64,000 nucleotides of DNA from CAYVHB01 sp964450865 (GCA_964450865.1 CAYVHB010000003.1:68173-132172); one strand, 5' to 3'; shown: positions 34,530-44,427, numbered from the stretch's first letter. Program-made: numbers and translations. Notes: generated by a model not told the origin, from the letters alone.

Positions 34530-35097
34530 AAGCTTTATACTCCTGACGAAAATTCTCTGTGAATCTGCTGACAAATATACCACATTTTGCTTCTATAGTG
34601 TAATTGCATGGATGGCCGGGGCCAGTACAGGCGCAGATCATTCTTTCAGGGCCTCAAATCTGTTGTCAGCAGGAGCAACTTCCGCCTGTTCGATTCTCAA
34701 CGATCCTGTACGACCATCCGGGCTGAGCACCGGACTCATCCGCCGGCCAGGCATGAACTTAGCCCGACTCAGCTGGCATTTGCCATGTCGCAGGTTGAGG
34801 CAAATTGTTACTTGAATACCCATGGTTCCAGAACTATACTTTTGGCAGGGAACGCATCCGGCATACGCAAGGGACCTGGGATTTTCCAATGTTTTGTTTT
34901 CCGGGAAATAACTTCGGACGATTATCAGGGGGTGCAGACAGTTGCAGCATGTGTGGCAAACAAAGGGTGTCCTGGCCGGCCAGGATTCGCGGGCCAGACA
35001 GCATGACAGCCAATCCAGCCTCCGAAGTGGTCCGGAAAAAAGCGGTGGCGGGTATCGTAGCGGCACGGGCCGGCCTGGCAAAAAAGCACCGCGGCGG
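34530..35097. other. Long intergenic region before the orphan binding-protein gene
   Basis: No convincing gene on either strand. A perfect 16-bp palindrome, TCCTGGCCGGCCAGGA, lies at 34970-34985. No clear promoter or terminator was found. Confidence 0.45.
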
Positions 35098-36408
35098 ATG
35101 CTTATTCAGCGCCAATTGCGATTGCTCCCGATCCTGGTCAGTCTGCTGCTCTTATCAGGCTGTTCAGGTTGCCGAGTTCATGGACCAACAACGTCCAACC
35201 CCACGACCGGATCCACAACCACAAGTTCTCTTGATACCGACTCGACGATTTCAATCCTGATGCCGCAGATCCGCTGGTTGCCACAGTTCAAGGATCAGCT
35301 AGACCGCTTTGTCAACCTGTACCTGGCAGTCAAGGAGCAGCAGGTATCCATCGAGCTTGAAACACCGGCGCCTGAACAGTATGACCTGCTGCGGCGTCAA
35401 CGCCTGGCAGCCAGCACCGGACCGGACGTTATCGCGCTTCGTTCGCTGGCAGAAATCAGGCAATTCGCGGCGGCGGGGCTGCTCGGCGATATGACTGGCG
35501 AAGACTGGTTCGCCAGACTGTATCCGGTTATCCAGGATGCAGTCAGGATCGACGGGCATGTCATGGCCTTGCCGCTGGACGGCCAGGCTGCGGGTTATCT
35601 CTATAACCAGCAGCTCTTTAACGCACTGGCCCTGCAGCCGGCCGAGACGCAAGCTGAGATGCGGCAAAATATCACCGCGATCCGGGCAGCCGGGAAAATA
35701 CCATTCCTTGCTGCCGAACTGACGACAGAAGACGCGGCGCGCCCGCTGCTACTGATCATCAACGCCCTCGCACCGGCAGCGAACCAGTTCTCTTTTGCCA
35801 AAATGAATGCGGGACAATGTTCGCTGCAGGATTTACCGGACTTGTTTACGGGAATAGACCTGATTCAGGTGAATGCCAATGCAGACGGCCTGACGACCAG
35901 CCGGGCCGTCGGCGCGCAGCGTTTCACTTCCGGTGATTACGCGATGTGGATTCAGGGATCGGCAGCGGCCGAGGATGTTCTGGCGCTCAAACCCGACTTT
36001 AACCTTGGCCTGGCACCCTGGCCTGTCGGCAATGATCCCAGTCAGGCCCGGCTGCAATTCTCACTAACGCTGGCACTGGCGATAACGGCTCATTGTCCCA
36101 ACCAGCCACTGGCCAAATCAGTGGTTGCCTATTGCCTGGACGTAACCAGCTCTGCGGACTTTTTCGCTGCAGCCCAGCTCATGCCCCTGTCGACAATCCA
36201 TACTTACCAGCCAGGTTCATGGCTGGCCGGGGCCCGGGATCGGCTGGTATCAGGCCAAGTCAATCTGGACCGGGATATCCCGCAAGGCTTCAAAGAAAAT
36301 TCCGGTAAAATCATGCAGGCCTACTACGACCACTCCATCAGCCCGGGCGATACCATCCGGGCCCTTGACGAAATCTGGTTTACCCAACAGGATCAGATCT
36401 CAGAGTAA
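35098..36408 (+). CDS. Orphan extracellular solute-binding lipoprotein (family 1 type)
   Basis: A protein of 436 residues. The lipoprotein signal LRLLPILVSLLLLSGC is followed by a Thr/Ser-rich linker and a family 1 solute-binding fold. It has DVIALRSLAEIRQFAAAGLLGDMT, GHVMALPLDGQAAGYLYNQQLF and YAMWIQGSAAAEDV, as in carbohydrate-binding components. No permease or ATPase of the matching type lies nearby, so it may serve a distant importer or act as a sensor. The ATG at 35098 has only a GCGGCGG-like site, and the frame is open for a further 52 codons upstream. Confidence 0.75.
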   Translation: MLIQRQLRLLPILVSLLLLSGCSGCRVHGPTTSNPTTGSTTTSSLDTDSTISILMPQIRWLPQFKDQLDRFVNLYLAVKEQQVSIELETPAPEQYDLLRRQRLAASTGPDVIALRSLAEIRQFAAAGLLGDMTGEDWFARLYPVIQDAVRIDGHVMALPLDGQAAGYLYNQQLFNALALQPAETQAEMRQNITAIRAAGKIPFLAAELTTEDAARPLLLIINALAPAANQFSFAKMNAGQCSLQDLPDLFTGIDLIQVNANADGLTTSRAVGAQRFTSGDYAMWIQGSAAAEDVLALKPDFNLGLAPWPVGNDPSQARLQFSLTLALAITAHCPNQPLAKSVVAYCLDVTSSADFFAAAQLMPLSTIHTYQPGSWLAGARDRLVSGQVNLDRDIPQGFKENSGKIMQAYYDHSISPGDTIRALDEIWFTQQDQISE

Positions 36409-36551
36409 ATAACCTTGCAGCAGAAAACGAACACAGCCAGGATGCCACTTAAGGCATGGTGATCAGGACCTTCCCGACATCCGGAAATGCCCGCCCCACA
36501 CTGTCATCTGGCTACACATCAACCAGAACAATCGACCGAAAGGAAAATCAT

Positions 36552-36899
36552 ATGATCGACAAGCAATCACGCAAGGAAATCCATGATCAGTATAAACAAC
36601 GCAAGCAGGTCGGTGGCGTATTCGTTATCCGTAATACTGTCAATGGCAAGATCTGGATCGATGCCAGCGTTGACCTGGCCGGCAGCCGGAATCGCTTTGC
36701 TTTCGCCCAGAGCACCGGATCGGCGGTGGTCATGAAGCTCCAGAAGGACTGGCAATCCATGGGGCCACAGGTATTCAGCTTTGAAATCCTTGAGGAACTG
36801 ACAAAAAAAGAAGCCCAGGGCGATGCTGAATTTAAAGAAGATCTGCAGACGCTTAAAGAAATCTGGCGGGAAAAGCTCGGCGACGAGTCATTTTATTAA
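36552..36899 (+). CDS. GIY-YIG nuclease superfamily protein, degenerate
   Basis: A protein of 115 residues. The order GGVFVIRNTVNGKIWIDAS, then SRNRF, then FSFEILEEL follows the GIY-YIG fold as seen in the small group found fused to or near LuxR-type proteins. The GIY and YIG tripeptides are replaced (GVF and WID), so nuclease activity is doubtful. The arginine and the glutamate of the fold are still present. AAAGGAAAA precedes the ATG. The function is unknown. Confidence 0.6.
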   Translation: MIDKQSRKEIHDQYKQRKQVGGVFVIRNTVNGKIWIDASVDLAGSRNRFAFAQSTGSAVVMKLQKDWQSMGPQVFSFEILEELTKKEAQGDAEFKEDLQTLKEIWREKLGDESFY

Positions 36900-36959
36900 T
36901 GGGGAAAAGCCAGTACCATCACTGCAGCCAGTGCCATCACAGCAGAAAGACGATCGTTT

Positions 36960-37802
36960 ATGGTGAAACAAGACAACCCCAAGGCCCGCATAACCCACGA
37001 AGCTTATGGCATTATTGATATCCACGCCCATGTTTTCCCGCCCAGGATGGCGGCTCGCGCGGTAGCCTCGATCAGCGATTTTTATGATATACCGATGGCG
37101 GCCGAAAGCGGCACCGCCGATGAACTGCTGGCGATCAGCCAGGCCTGCGGGATTGCCTTCACAGTCGTCTTTTCGACGGCGACCCGGGTCGAACAGGTCG
37201 AGTCCATCAACCGGTTCATGACCCAATGCCAGCAACACCCGGCGCTGATCGCTTTCGGTTCCCTGCACCCGGACCAGACGACCCGCGAGATCGGTGAAAC
37301 GCTTGAGGTCATCATGGGCAACGATCTGCGCGGGATCAAGATGCATCCGGATTTTCAGCAGGTCCATGCCGACTCGCCATTCATGCAGGAGCTCTGCCAC
37401 CAGCTGCACGGCCGGCTGCCGCTGATGCTGCACGCCGGTGACCCGCGCTATGATTACTCACATCCGTACCGAATCAGCCGTCTGGCGGAGAAATTTCCCG
37501 AGACCACGATCATCGCCGCTCATTTTGGCGGCTGGAGCCGCTGGCCCGAGGCGATCGAATCCTTATCGGGCCTGCCCAATGTCCTGGTTGATACCAGCAG
37601 TTCCCTGCCCCTCATGAGCCCGGCGGAAGCCTGCGCGCTCATTGAGGCGTTTGGGATCGAGCGGGTACTTTTTGGTTCGGATTACCCGATGTGGCGGCCA
37701 GACCAGGAAATTGCCCTGGTCAAGGCGCTCAACCTGACTGCGGCCGAAAACAAGGCCATCTTCTGGACCAACAGCGCCCGGCTGCTCGGCCTCGAAGGCT
37801 GA
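36960..37802 (+). CDS. Metal-dependent hydrolase (amidohydrolase family 2)
   Basis: A protein of 280 residues. The N-terminal IDIHAHVFPP carries the HxH metal pair, LMLHAGDPRYDYSHP and IIAAHFGGWSRW carry later histidines, and VLFGSDYPMW carries the metal-binding aspartate. This is the amidohydrolase 2 (decarboxylase/lactonase-like) TIM barrel. The substrate is unknown. It begins 60 bp after the GIY-YIG-like gene on the same strand and ends 16 bp before the convergent nudC gene. The ribosome binding site is weak. Confidence 0.8.
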   Translation: MVKQDNPKARITHEAYGIIDIHAHVFPPRMAARAVASISDFYDIPMAAESGTADELLAISQACGIAFTVVFSTATRVEQVESINRFMTQCQQHPALIAFGSLHPDQTTREIGETLEVIMGNDLRGIKMHPDFQQVHADSPFMQELCHQLHGRLPLMLHAGDPRYDYSHPYRISRLAEKFPETTIIAAHFGGWSRWPEAIESLSGLPNVLVDTSSSLPLMSPAEACALIEAFGIERVLFGSDYPMWRPDQEIALVKALNLTAAENKAIFWTNSARLLGLEG

Positions 37803-37818
37803 TCAGGCGGTTTATTTT

Positions 37819-38748
37819 TCAGTCTGTGCCGTTGGCGGTTTTGTGATGCAGCGCAGCCAGCGGAGCCGGATGGTCGCGGAACCAGCGGATCAGGCGGCCG
37901 GCAATGCTGATGGTATCCGGGATCTCGGGCAGTTCATCACGGGCAAACCACCGGGCGGACTCGATCTCCAGCCCGTCAACCTGGATCTCGCCGCTTTCGT
38001 ACTCCCCGAGAAATCCAACCATCAGCGAATCCGGAAACGGCCAGGACTGGCTGGCAAAATACTGGATATTCCTGATTTTGATCCCGACTTCTTCAAAGAC
38101 TTCGCGCCGGGCAGTGTCTTCAAACTCTTCACCCGGCTCCATGAAACCGGCTACCACGCTGTATAGACCGGCACGGAAGTGCTTGTTGTGTGCCAAAAGG
38201 ATCTGGTCGTCCTTGATAATGGCAATGATGATAGCCGGCGAGATGCGCGGATAGGTGACATTACCACAGAAATCACATTGTTTGGCCCGCTCATCAGCCT
38301 TCAGGTGCGTAGGCGCACCACATCGGCCGCAGAAGCGGCTCTGTTTGTCCCAATGCAGGATATGGGCGGCGCGGCCGGCCAGCATAAACAGATCTTCCGG
38401 CCATTCCTTGCCCAGCGCGCGCAGGCTGCTGAATATATAGCCCACCGGGGCCTGGGCAGGTTCTGCAAGCATGACGCAGTGGTAATCCTCCTCTTCCAGC
38501 CGGCCCAGATAGTGGCGTTCTTCCGGCAGGTCCGGAAAATGAGCCAGGACAGACTGGTCCGGAACCACCGGCCCGCTATCGGTATCCAGGATCAGCAGAA
38601 GGCTGTCCGGGCCAAAAACAAACCAGCGCCCCGGTGTCTGAATCGGCGACACCGGCCGATACTCTGGTATATAACGATGATAGATGCTTGTACCGTGCAT
38701 GATTTCCGTCATTCCCTTCTGAGTTGGTATGGACATGACCCTTTCCAT
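37819..38748 (-). CDS. nudC: NAD(+) diphosphatase, Nudix family
   Basis: A protein of 309 residues from the longest frame. The zinc ribbon CGRCGAPTHLK...CDFCGN at about 140-163 is followed by RISPAIIIAI. The Nudix box is GFMEPGEEFEDTARREVFEE with VGIKI after it, and SQSWPFPDSLMVGF is the family's NAD-specific SQPWPFPxS motif. It hydrolyses NAD(H), and may remove NAD caps from RNA. The start is uncertain: ATGs at 38748, 38736, 38712 and 38700 are all possible and none has an ideal site. Confidence 0.9.
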   Translation of the reverse strand: MERVMSIPTQKGMTEIMHGTSIYHRYIPEYRPVSPIQTPGRWFVFGPDSLLLILDTDSGPVVPDQSVLAHFPDLPEERHYLGRLEEEDYHCVMLAEPAQAPVGYIFSSLRALGKEWPEDLFMLAGRAAHILHWDKQSRFCGRCGAPTHLKADERAKQCDFCGNVTYPRISPAIIIAIIKDDQILLAHNKHFRAGLYSVVAGFMEPGEEFEDTARREVFEEVGIKIRNIQYFASQSWPFPDSLMVGFLGEYESGEIQVDGLEIESARWFARDELPEIPDTISIAGRLIRWFRDHPAPLAALHHKTANGTD

Positions 38749-39117
38749 CGAGGCTGAACGGCAGCGTGTCCGGCTAGAAATCCTGGCTGGCGGTCAGTTA
38801 CGGCGATTGGCTTGCAACCGGGCCTGACAGCAGCATGTCAGGGGGCCCATTCCTATTTTAACGCCGGCGCGACAGATTGCAAACAGGCTGAGACCAGCTG
38901 CTGACAAGCGCAGCCGGCCAGATTGCCGGCACCCCATTCAAGCGCGGCCGGCCAGATTGCCGGCGATAAGTGCCGCGGGGGCTTTTGCACAAAAACGAGT
39001 TATCTGGCCATACTGCGCACAATTCGCTACAATGATGAGGCAAGCATAAGATAAACATCATATGCTATTTGCTGATGTATTTACCATCCGGGTCCAGCTA
39101 CTCGTGGAGGATAGGCA
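38749..39117. other. Divergent region between nudC and nagA
   Basis: No gene. A 24-bp direct repeat (agcgc-gccggccagattgccggc) occurs at 38907-38930 and 38941-38964. A CCTGACA...TGTCAGG hairpin lies at 38824-38843. The nagA ribosome binding site GGAGG is near 39107. Confidence 0.55.
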
Positions 39118-40257
39118 ATGCTGATTAAAGGCGCACAAGTTTTAGATGATCAATGGCAATTCAGCCAGCTGGATATCCGGATAGCCGGCGACCGGATTGC
39201 GGAAATCTATCCATCAGCGGCAGGCCAGATGACGTCCCATTCGCCGGATCCGGAAACAATAGACGCCGGCGGCCTGCTGCTCATCCCCGGACTGGTGGAT
39301 ATCCATATTCATGGCTGCAATGGGTATGACTTCTGCGATGACGATCCCCGGGCCATCCGCGAAATGGCCCGATATTTGCTCACGCGGGGTGTGACGTCAT
39401 TCGTCGGCACCACCATGTCTTTAGCGGAGGCGCAATTGCAGCGCATCGTCCATCGCGCTGCCGGACTTTGCCGGGAACGCTTGCCGGATGGAGCCCAGTT
39501 GCGCGGTATTCACCTCGAGGGACCGTTTCTGGCCCAGCAGAAAAAAGGCGCCCAGGCCGCTGCATCCATCATCGATCCTGATCTGGCCATGCTTGCGCGA
39601 CTCCAGTCCTTGGCTGACGGGCAGGTGCGAATACTCGCCATTGCTCCGGAACGGCCTGGCGCCATGGCCATGATCGGCGAGGCTGCCCGGACGATGACGG
39701 TCGCCCTGGCCCACACAATCAGCGACTATGAAACTGCCCGCCAGGCCTTTGCCGCCGGGGCTTCACATGTGACGCACCTGTTCAATGCCATGCCGCCTTT
39801 CACACATCGGGAGCCGGGGGTTATCGGCGCCGCCAGTGATGCCGGTGCAACGGTCGAGCTGATCTGTGATGGCATCCATCTGCATCCGTCCGTGATCCGG
39901 GCTGTTTTCCAGTGGTTTGGCCCGGACCGGGTTGTCCTGATCAGTGATGCCATGCGGGCCTGCGGGCTGGCAGATGGTCAGTATGAGCTGGGTGGCCAGG
40001 CCGTCTCAGTCAGACAGGGCAAGGCGACCCTGGCCGACGGGACCATTGCCGGTTCGGTCACCGACCTGATGGCTGGCCTGGTCAACGCGGTGCAGTTTGG
40101 CATCCCGCTGCCCGGCGCGATCAAGGCCGCGACCTTTAATCCGGCCAGGGTAGCCGGCATCGCAAGCCAGGTCGGCAGCATCACGGTCGGCAAACAAGCC
40201 GACCTGCTGCTGCTCAGCCCCCGGCTGGAAATTGTCAGAGTCATCCACGGCAGCTGA
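39118..40257 (+). CDS. nagA: N-acetylglucosamine-6-phosphate deacetylase
   Basis: A protein of 379 residues, the usual length. LVDIHIHGCNGYDFCD is the start of the TIM barrel, RGIHLEGPFL carries the metal-binding glutamate, ALAHTISDY and THLFNAMPPFTHREPG carry metal and substrate histidines, LICDGIHLHP and LISDAMRACG (catalytic aspartate) follow. It deacetylates GlcNAc-6-P to glucosamine-6-P in amino sugar or cell-wall recycling. No nagB or importer is adjacent. HIHG in place of the common HxHG/QxNG form suggests both metal sites may be usable. Confidence 0.92.
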   Translation: MLIKGAQVLDDQWQFSQLDIRIAGDRIAEIYPSAAGQMTSHSPDPETIDAGGLLLIPGLVDIHIHGCNGYDFCDDDPRAIREMARYLLTRGVTSFVGTTMSLAEAQLQRIVHRAAGLCRERLPDGAQLRGIHLEGPFLAQQKKGAQAAASIIDPDLAMLARLQSLADGQVRILAIAPERPGAMAMIGEAARTMTVALAHTISDYETARQAFAAGASHVTHLFNAMPPFTHREPGVIGAASDAGATVELICDGIHLHPSVIRAVFQWFGPDRVVLISDAMRACGLADGQYELGGQAVSVRQGKATLADGTIAGSVTDLMAGLVNAVQFGIPLPGAIKAATFNPARVAGIASQVGSITVGKQADLLLLSPRLEIVRVIHGS

Positions 40258-40374
40258 AAATATCTGTTTCAGGCGCGAGTCACGCGTTATCCGGAATATA
40301 AAGGGACCCGGCATGACCAGGAAATTGACCTGGTTCATCGGCCAGCCCCGGCATCACGCCCCTGGAGGTCGCTC

Positions 40375-42114
40375 ATGATCAGGAAATTCGCCGGCTATGT
40401 CGGCCAGTATTGGCGGGATACGATCCTGAGTCCCGTCTTTGTCATCCTCGAAGTTATCCTCGAAGTCTCTATTCCCCTGCTGATGGCCCGCCTGATTGAC
40501 CGGGGCATCACACCGGGCAACATGTCTGTCATCGTCTGGACCGGAATCAGCCTGGTTGTCCTGACCCTGCTGTCCCTGACCTTTGGTCTGCTGGCCGGTT
40601 TCTTTGCGGCCAGCGCATCGGCCGGATTTGCCCAAAATTTGCGAAGCCGGATGTTTGACGCGGTGCAGGATTTTTCCTTCTACAATATTGACAAATTCTC
40701 GACGGCCAGCCTGGTAACCCGCCTGACCACCGATGTCAGCAACGTGCAGATGGCCTTCCAGATGATTATCCGCATCGCCGTGCGGGCCCCGGTCATGATG
40801 GCCTTTGCCCTGATCATGTCAATCAGTGTCAGCGCCCGCCTGGCCATGGTGCTCCTGGCGGTCGTGCCGATCCTGGCCCTGGGCCTCTATCTGATTATCA
40901 AATATGCTCACCCGGTCTTTGTGCGTGTTTTCAAGACCTATGACAAGCTGAACACCGTCGTACAGGAAAACGTGCGCGGCATCCGCGTCGTCAAGTCGTT
41001 CGTACGTGAAGACCACGAGATCGGGAAATTCACCACGGTTTCAGCCAGCATTTTCCGTGATTTCAGCCTGGCCGAAAAGATCCTGGCTTTCAACAGCCCG
41101 CTGATGCAGTTCTCGATGTACCTGAGCCTGCTGGGTATCTCCTGGTTTGGCGCGCGGATGATTGTAGCCTCGACCTTGACGACTGGCCAGCTGATCAGCT
41201 TCATCTCCTATGCCTCGCAAATCCTGATGAGCCTGATGATGCTGTCCTTCGTTTTTGTCATCATGATAATTTCCCGCGCCTCGGCTGAACGGGCGATCGC
41301 GGTACTGGACGAAGAAGTCGACCTGACGGAGCCGGCCAATCCGGTCCGGACGATCGCCAATGGTGATATCGAATTCGATGCGGTCCGCTTCAGCTATGCC
41401 AGGGATCCGGACAAACTCTGCCTCGATGCCGTCAACCTGACCATCCGCAGTGGCCAGACCATCGGCATCATCGGCGGCACCGGCAGTGCCAAGAGCAGCC
41501 TGGTCCAGCTAATCCCGCGCTTGTATGACGTGACGGGCGGAGCCGTCCGGGTCGGTGGTATTAATGTCCGGGATTATTGTCTCCAGACATTGCGGGACGG
41601 GGTAGCCATGGTCCTGCAGAAGAATGTTCTGTTCTCGGGCACGATAAGGGAGAACTTGCGCTGGGGTAATCCGGAGGCAACGGATGAGGAACTGGTCCAG
41701 GCCTGCCGCCTGGCCCAGGCCGATGAATTTATCCGCGCTTTCCCCGACGGTTATGATACCAGAATCGAGCAGGGCGGCAGCAATGTCTCGGGCGGCCAGC
41801 GCCAGCGCCTGTGCATCGCCCGCGCCCTGCTGAAGCGGCCGAAGATCCTGATCCTCGATGACTCGACGAGTGCCGTTGATACGCGCACCGATGCCCTGAT
41901 CCGCCAGGCGTTCCTGACCGAAATCCCGGAGACGACCAAACTGATCATTGCCCAGCGGGTCGCTTCAGTCATGACCGCCGACCAGATCATCGTCCTCGAT
42001 AACGGCCGGGTCGCCGATGTCGGTACCCATGATGAATTGCTGGCCCGTAACAATATCTACCAGGAAGTCTACTATTCACAGCGCAAGGGAGGTGACGGCA
42101 ACCATGTCGCCTAA
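40375..42114 (+). CDS. Heterodimeric ABC exporter, subunit 1 (degenerate ATP site)
   Basis: A protein of 579 residues: an exporter-type membrane domain of six segments (1-315), then a nucleotide-binding domain. Walker A is GGTGSAKSS, the signature VSGGQRQR is canonical, and Walker B is LILDDSTSAVD with aspartate in place of the catalytic glutamate. This is typical of the non-catalytic site of BmrC- or TM287-type partners. It should pair with the next protein. The genes overlap by 11 bases. Substrates could be drugs, lipids or peptides. Confidence 0.9.
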   Translation: MIRKFAGYVGQYWRDTILSPVFVILEVILEVSIPLLMARLIDRGITPGNMSVIVWTGISLVVLTLLSLTFGLLAGFFAASASAGFAQNLRSRMFDAVQDFSFYNIDKFSTASLVTRLTTDVSNVQMAFQMIIRIAVRAPVMMAFALIMSISVSARLAMVLLAVVPILALGLYLIIKYAHPVFVRVFKTYDKLNTVVQENVRGIRVVKSFVREDHEIGKFTTVSASIFRDFSLAEKILAFNSPLMQFSMYLSLLGISWFGARMIVASTLTTGQLISFISYASQILMSLMMLSFVFVIMIISRASAERAIAVLDEEVDLTEPANPVRTIANGDIEFDAVRFSYARDPDKLCLDAVNLTIRSGQTIGIIGGTGSAKSSLVQLIPRLYDVTGGAVRVGGINVRDYCLQTLRDGVAMVLQKNVLFSGTIRENLRWGNPEATDEELVQACRLAQADEFIRAFPDGYDTRIEQGGSNVSGGQRQRLCIARALLKRPKILILDDSTSAVDTRTDALIRQAFLTEIPETTKLIIAQRVASVMTADQIIVLDNGRVADVGTHDELLARNNIYQEVYYSQRKGGDGNHVA

Positions 42115-44044
42115 GAACCATGGCCTGACCAACGAAGCGCCGCCCGCCAATAATCCGGCCCGCAAGGCTGTACCGCAAAAGGCCCGGCCCGGGGTAGAAA
42201 AAGGAACCATCCTGCGCCTGCTGACCTACATCCGCCAGGATTACTTCGGACGCTTCATCCTGGTGCTCATCTGCATCCTGGCCAGCACGGCAGCCAGTGT
42301 CGCCGGCTCGCTCTTCCTGCAGATCCTCTTCGATAAATACATTACGCCCCTGACCGGCCAGCAGCATCCTGTCTTTACCGGGCTGCTCCAGGCAATCATG
42401 ATGATGGCCCTGATCTACCTGGCCGGTATTGTCGCGACTTACCTTTACAACCGGCTGATGGTCGTCATCGCCCAGGGGGTCATGAAAAAGATCCGGGATG
42501 AGCTGTTCAGCCATATGCAGACCCTGCCGATCCGCTATTTTGACACGCATCCTTTTGGCGAAATCATGAGCTGCTACACCAATGACATTGACACGCTGCG
42601 CCAGATGCTGACGCAGAGCCTGCCCCAGATGTTTGCCTCGCTGATCACAATTGTCGCTGTCCTGGTCGCCATGCTGGCTACCAGCATCCCGCTGACGGCG
42701 GTGGTGCTCCTGGTCCTGGTGATCATGCTGCTGGTCACGAAAAGCATTGGCGGCAACAGCATGAAATATTTTATCCAGCAACAGCAAGACCTCGGCCGGA
42801 TCAACGGCTACATCGAAGAAATGATCAACGGCCAGAAGGTGATCAAGGTTTTTTGCCATGAGCCGCAGACAATTGCGCAGTTTGCCAGCCTCAACGAGTC
42901 TTTGTATAAAAGTGCGACCAGCGCCAATCGCTTCGCCAATATCCTGATGCCAGTGCTGGCCAACCTGGGCACGGTCCAGTATGTGCTGATCGCGATTGCC
43001 GGCGGGGCCCTGGCGGTCAGCGGCCTGGCGGCAATCAGCCTCGGTACGATTGCCAGCTTCCTGCAGCTGAGCCGGACCTTCAGCATGCCAATCGGCCAGA
43101 TCTCGCAGCAAATCAATGCCGTGGTCATGGCCCTGGCCGGGGCAGGCCGGATCTTCGCCCTGATGGACGAAATTCCGGAAACCGACGAGGGCTATGTCAC
43201 GCTGGTCAATACGTGCCAGGACGGCAGCGATTTGTGCGAGGTCAGCGAACGGACAGGCCGCTGGGCCTGGAAGCATCCGCACGGAGACGGTACAGTTACC
43301 TATACCGAGCTGAAGGGTGATGTCCGGCTTTTTAATGTTGATTTCAGCTATGACGGCCAGAAAATGGTCCTCAATGATGTCTCTCTCTATGCCGAACCCG
43401 GTCACAAGATCGCTTTTGTCGGCGCAACCGGCGCCGGCAAGACCACGATTACCAACCTGATCAACCGTTTCTATGATATTGCCGACGGCAAGATCCGCTA
43501 TGACGGCATCAATATCAACAAGATCTGCAAGCGTGACCTGCGCCGGTCACTGGGCATGGTTCTGCAGGACACCGCGCTGTTTACCGGCACAGTGAAGGAA
43601 AACATCCGCTATGGCAAGCTCAATGCGACCGACGAGGAGGTCTGCGCCGCCGCACGGCGGGCCAATGCCGACGGCTTCATCCGCATGCTGCCCCAGGGCT
43701 ATAACACGCTCCTGACCGGCGACGGTTCCGGACTATCCCAGGGCCAGCGCCAGCTGCTGTCGATTGCCCGGGCGGAAGTGGCCGATACACCGGTCATGAT
43801 CCTCGACGAAGCGACGTCCAGCATCGACACGCGAACCGAAGCGATTGTCCAGCGTGGCATGGACGCCCTGATGCAGGGCCGGACTGTCTTCGTCATCGCC
43901 CATCGCCTGTCGACAGTCCAGAATGCCGACGCCATCCTGGTCATCAACCAGGGTCGTATCGTCGAGCGCGGCAGCCATGAGGACCTGATCGCCCAGCACG
44001 GGGAATATTACCAGCTATATACCGGAACGCTCGAGCTCGAATAG
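42104..44044 (+). CDS. Heterodimeric ABC exporter, subunit 2 (catalytic ATP site)
   Basis: A protein of 646 residues. An N-terminal extension of about 35 residues precedes six membrane segments. The nucleotide-binding domain has Walker A GATGAGKTT, Walker B MILDEATSSID with the catalytic glutamate, and an altered signature LSQGQRQ. That combination matches the BmrD/TM288-type partner. About 55 extra residues (CQDGSDLCEVSERTGRWAW) lie between the membrane and nucleotide domains, as in BmrD-like subunits. The start at 42104 has GGGAGG upstream and lies within the end of the first gene. Confidence 0.9.
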   Translation: MSPKNHGLTNEAPPANNPARKAVPQKARPGVEKGTILRLLTYIRQDYFGRFILVLICILASTAASVAGSLFLQILFDKYITPLTGQQHPVFTGLLQAIMMMALIYLAGIVATYLYNRLMVVIAQGVMKKIRDELFSHMQTLPIRYFDTHPFGEIMSCYTNDIDTLRQMLTQSLPQMFASLITIVAVLVAMLATSIPLTAVVLLVLVIMLLVTKSIGGNSMKYFIQQQQDLGRINGYIEEMINGQKVIKVFCHEPQTIAQFASLNESLYKSATSANRFANILMPVLANLGTVQYVLIAIAGGALAVSGLAAISLGTIASFLQLSRTFSMPIGQISQQINAVVMALAGAGRIFALMDEIPETDEGYVTLVNTCQDGSDLCEVSERTGRWAWKHPHGDGTVTYTELKGDVRLFNVDFSYDGQKMVLNDVSLYAEPGHKIAFVGATGAGKTTITNLINRFYDIADGKIRYDGININKICKRDLRRSLGMVLQDTALFTGTVKENIRYGKLNATDEEVCAAARRANADGFIRMLPQGYNTLLTGDGSGLSQGQRQLLSIARAEVADTPVMILDEATSSIDTRTEAIVQRGMDALMQGRTVFVIAHRLSTVQNADAILVINQGRIVERGSHEDLIAQHGEYYQLYTGTLELE

Positions 44045-44256
44045 CAATTGATCCGCAAAAACAAGTCTTCCGGAAGATGTGGCTCTCCGCCAGCCGCGCG
44101 ATTTCCAAAACCCGAAATCAAGACAAGTCTTTTGTTTTATGCAGAGTTAATTTATTTATCTTGTGTATTTTGCAGGTAATAAGGCTTTATTTGCGCTATT
44201 AATTCATATATTTGCATGAATCATCTTTTTAACTTGCAAAACAAGAGCAAAACCCA

Positions 44257-44285
44257 TTGACCCAGCACATGATAGCCTCTATAAT
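44257..44285 (+). promoter_or_regulatory. Sigma-A promoter of the amt leader
   Basis: TTGACC at 44257-44262, a 17-bp spacer and TATAAT at 44280-44285. The predicted start is near 44292, at the foot of the first hairpin. Confidence 0.85.
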
Positions 44286-44290
44286 GAAGT

Positions 44291-44346
44291 AAAACAGCAA
44301 GGGCGCTGCGGCTACACAACCGACAGGGCCCTTGCTGTTTTGATTT
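44291..44346 (+). terminator. 5' hairpin of the amt leader, terminator-like
   Basis: AAAACAGCAAGGGC pairs over 14 bp with GCCCTTGCTGTTTT (44328-44341), and the intervening bases can form further pairs. TTTTGATTTT follows. Because it begins at the predicted transcription start, it is a leader element or the end of a very short RNA and not the terminator of the distant exporter genes. Confidence 0.65.
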
Positions 44347-44380
44347 TATCTCGATCAATCCTCTTATCCCGGCTTACAAG

Positions 44381-44427
44381 CGAAGGTGCTTGATCTGGTA
44401 TTTCCAGGCGATGCCTTCGCTTTTTAT
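44381..44427 (+). promoter_or_regulatory. Candidate transcription attenuator before the amt operon
   Basis: GCGAAGG and CCTTCGC form the outer stem of a hairpin, with CTGG/CCAG pairing inside, followed by TTTTTATATAG. It ends about 45 bp before the first ATG of the operon. Such placement suggests regulated termination; the signal is unknown. Confidence 0.55.

Noticed and set aside
34638..35081. Minus-strand frame of 147 codons upstream of the orphan binding protein
   Set aside because: Proline-, cysteine- and arginine-rich without domain features; likely noncoding.
41987..43405. Minus-strand open frame of 472 codons
   Set aside because: Antisense to the ABC exporter genes, which have all expected motifs.
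44291..44427. ANTAR-type antitermination leader
   Set aside because: Two hairpins with a final terminator fit the layout, but the hexanucleotide loops expected of ANTAR targets were not found, so only a generic attenuator is claimed.
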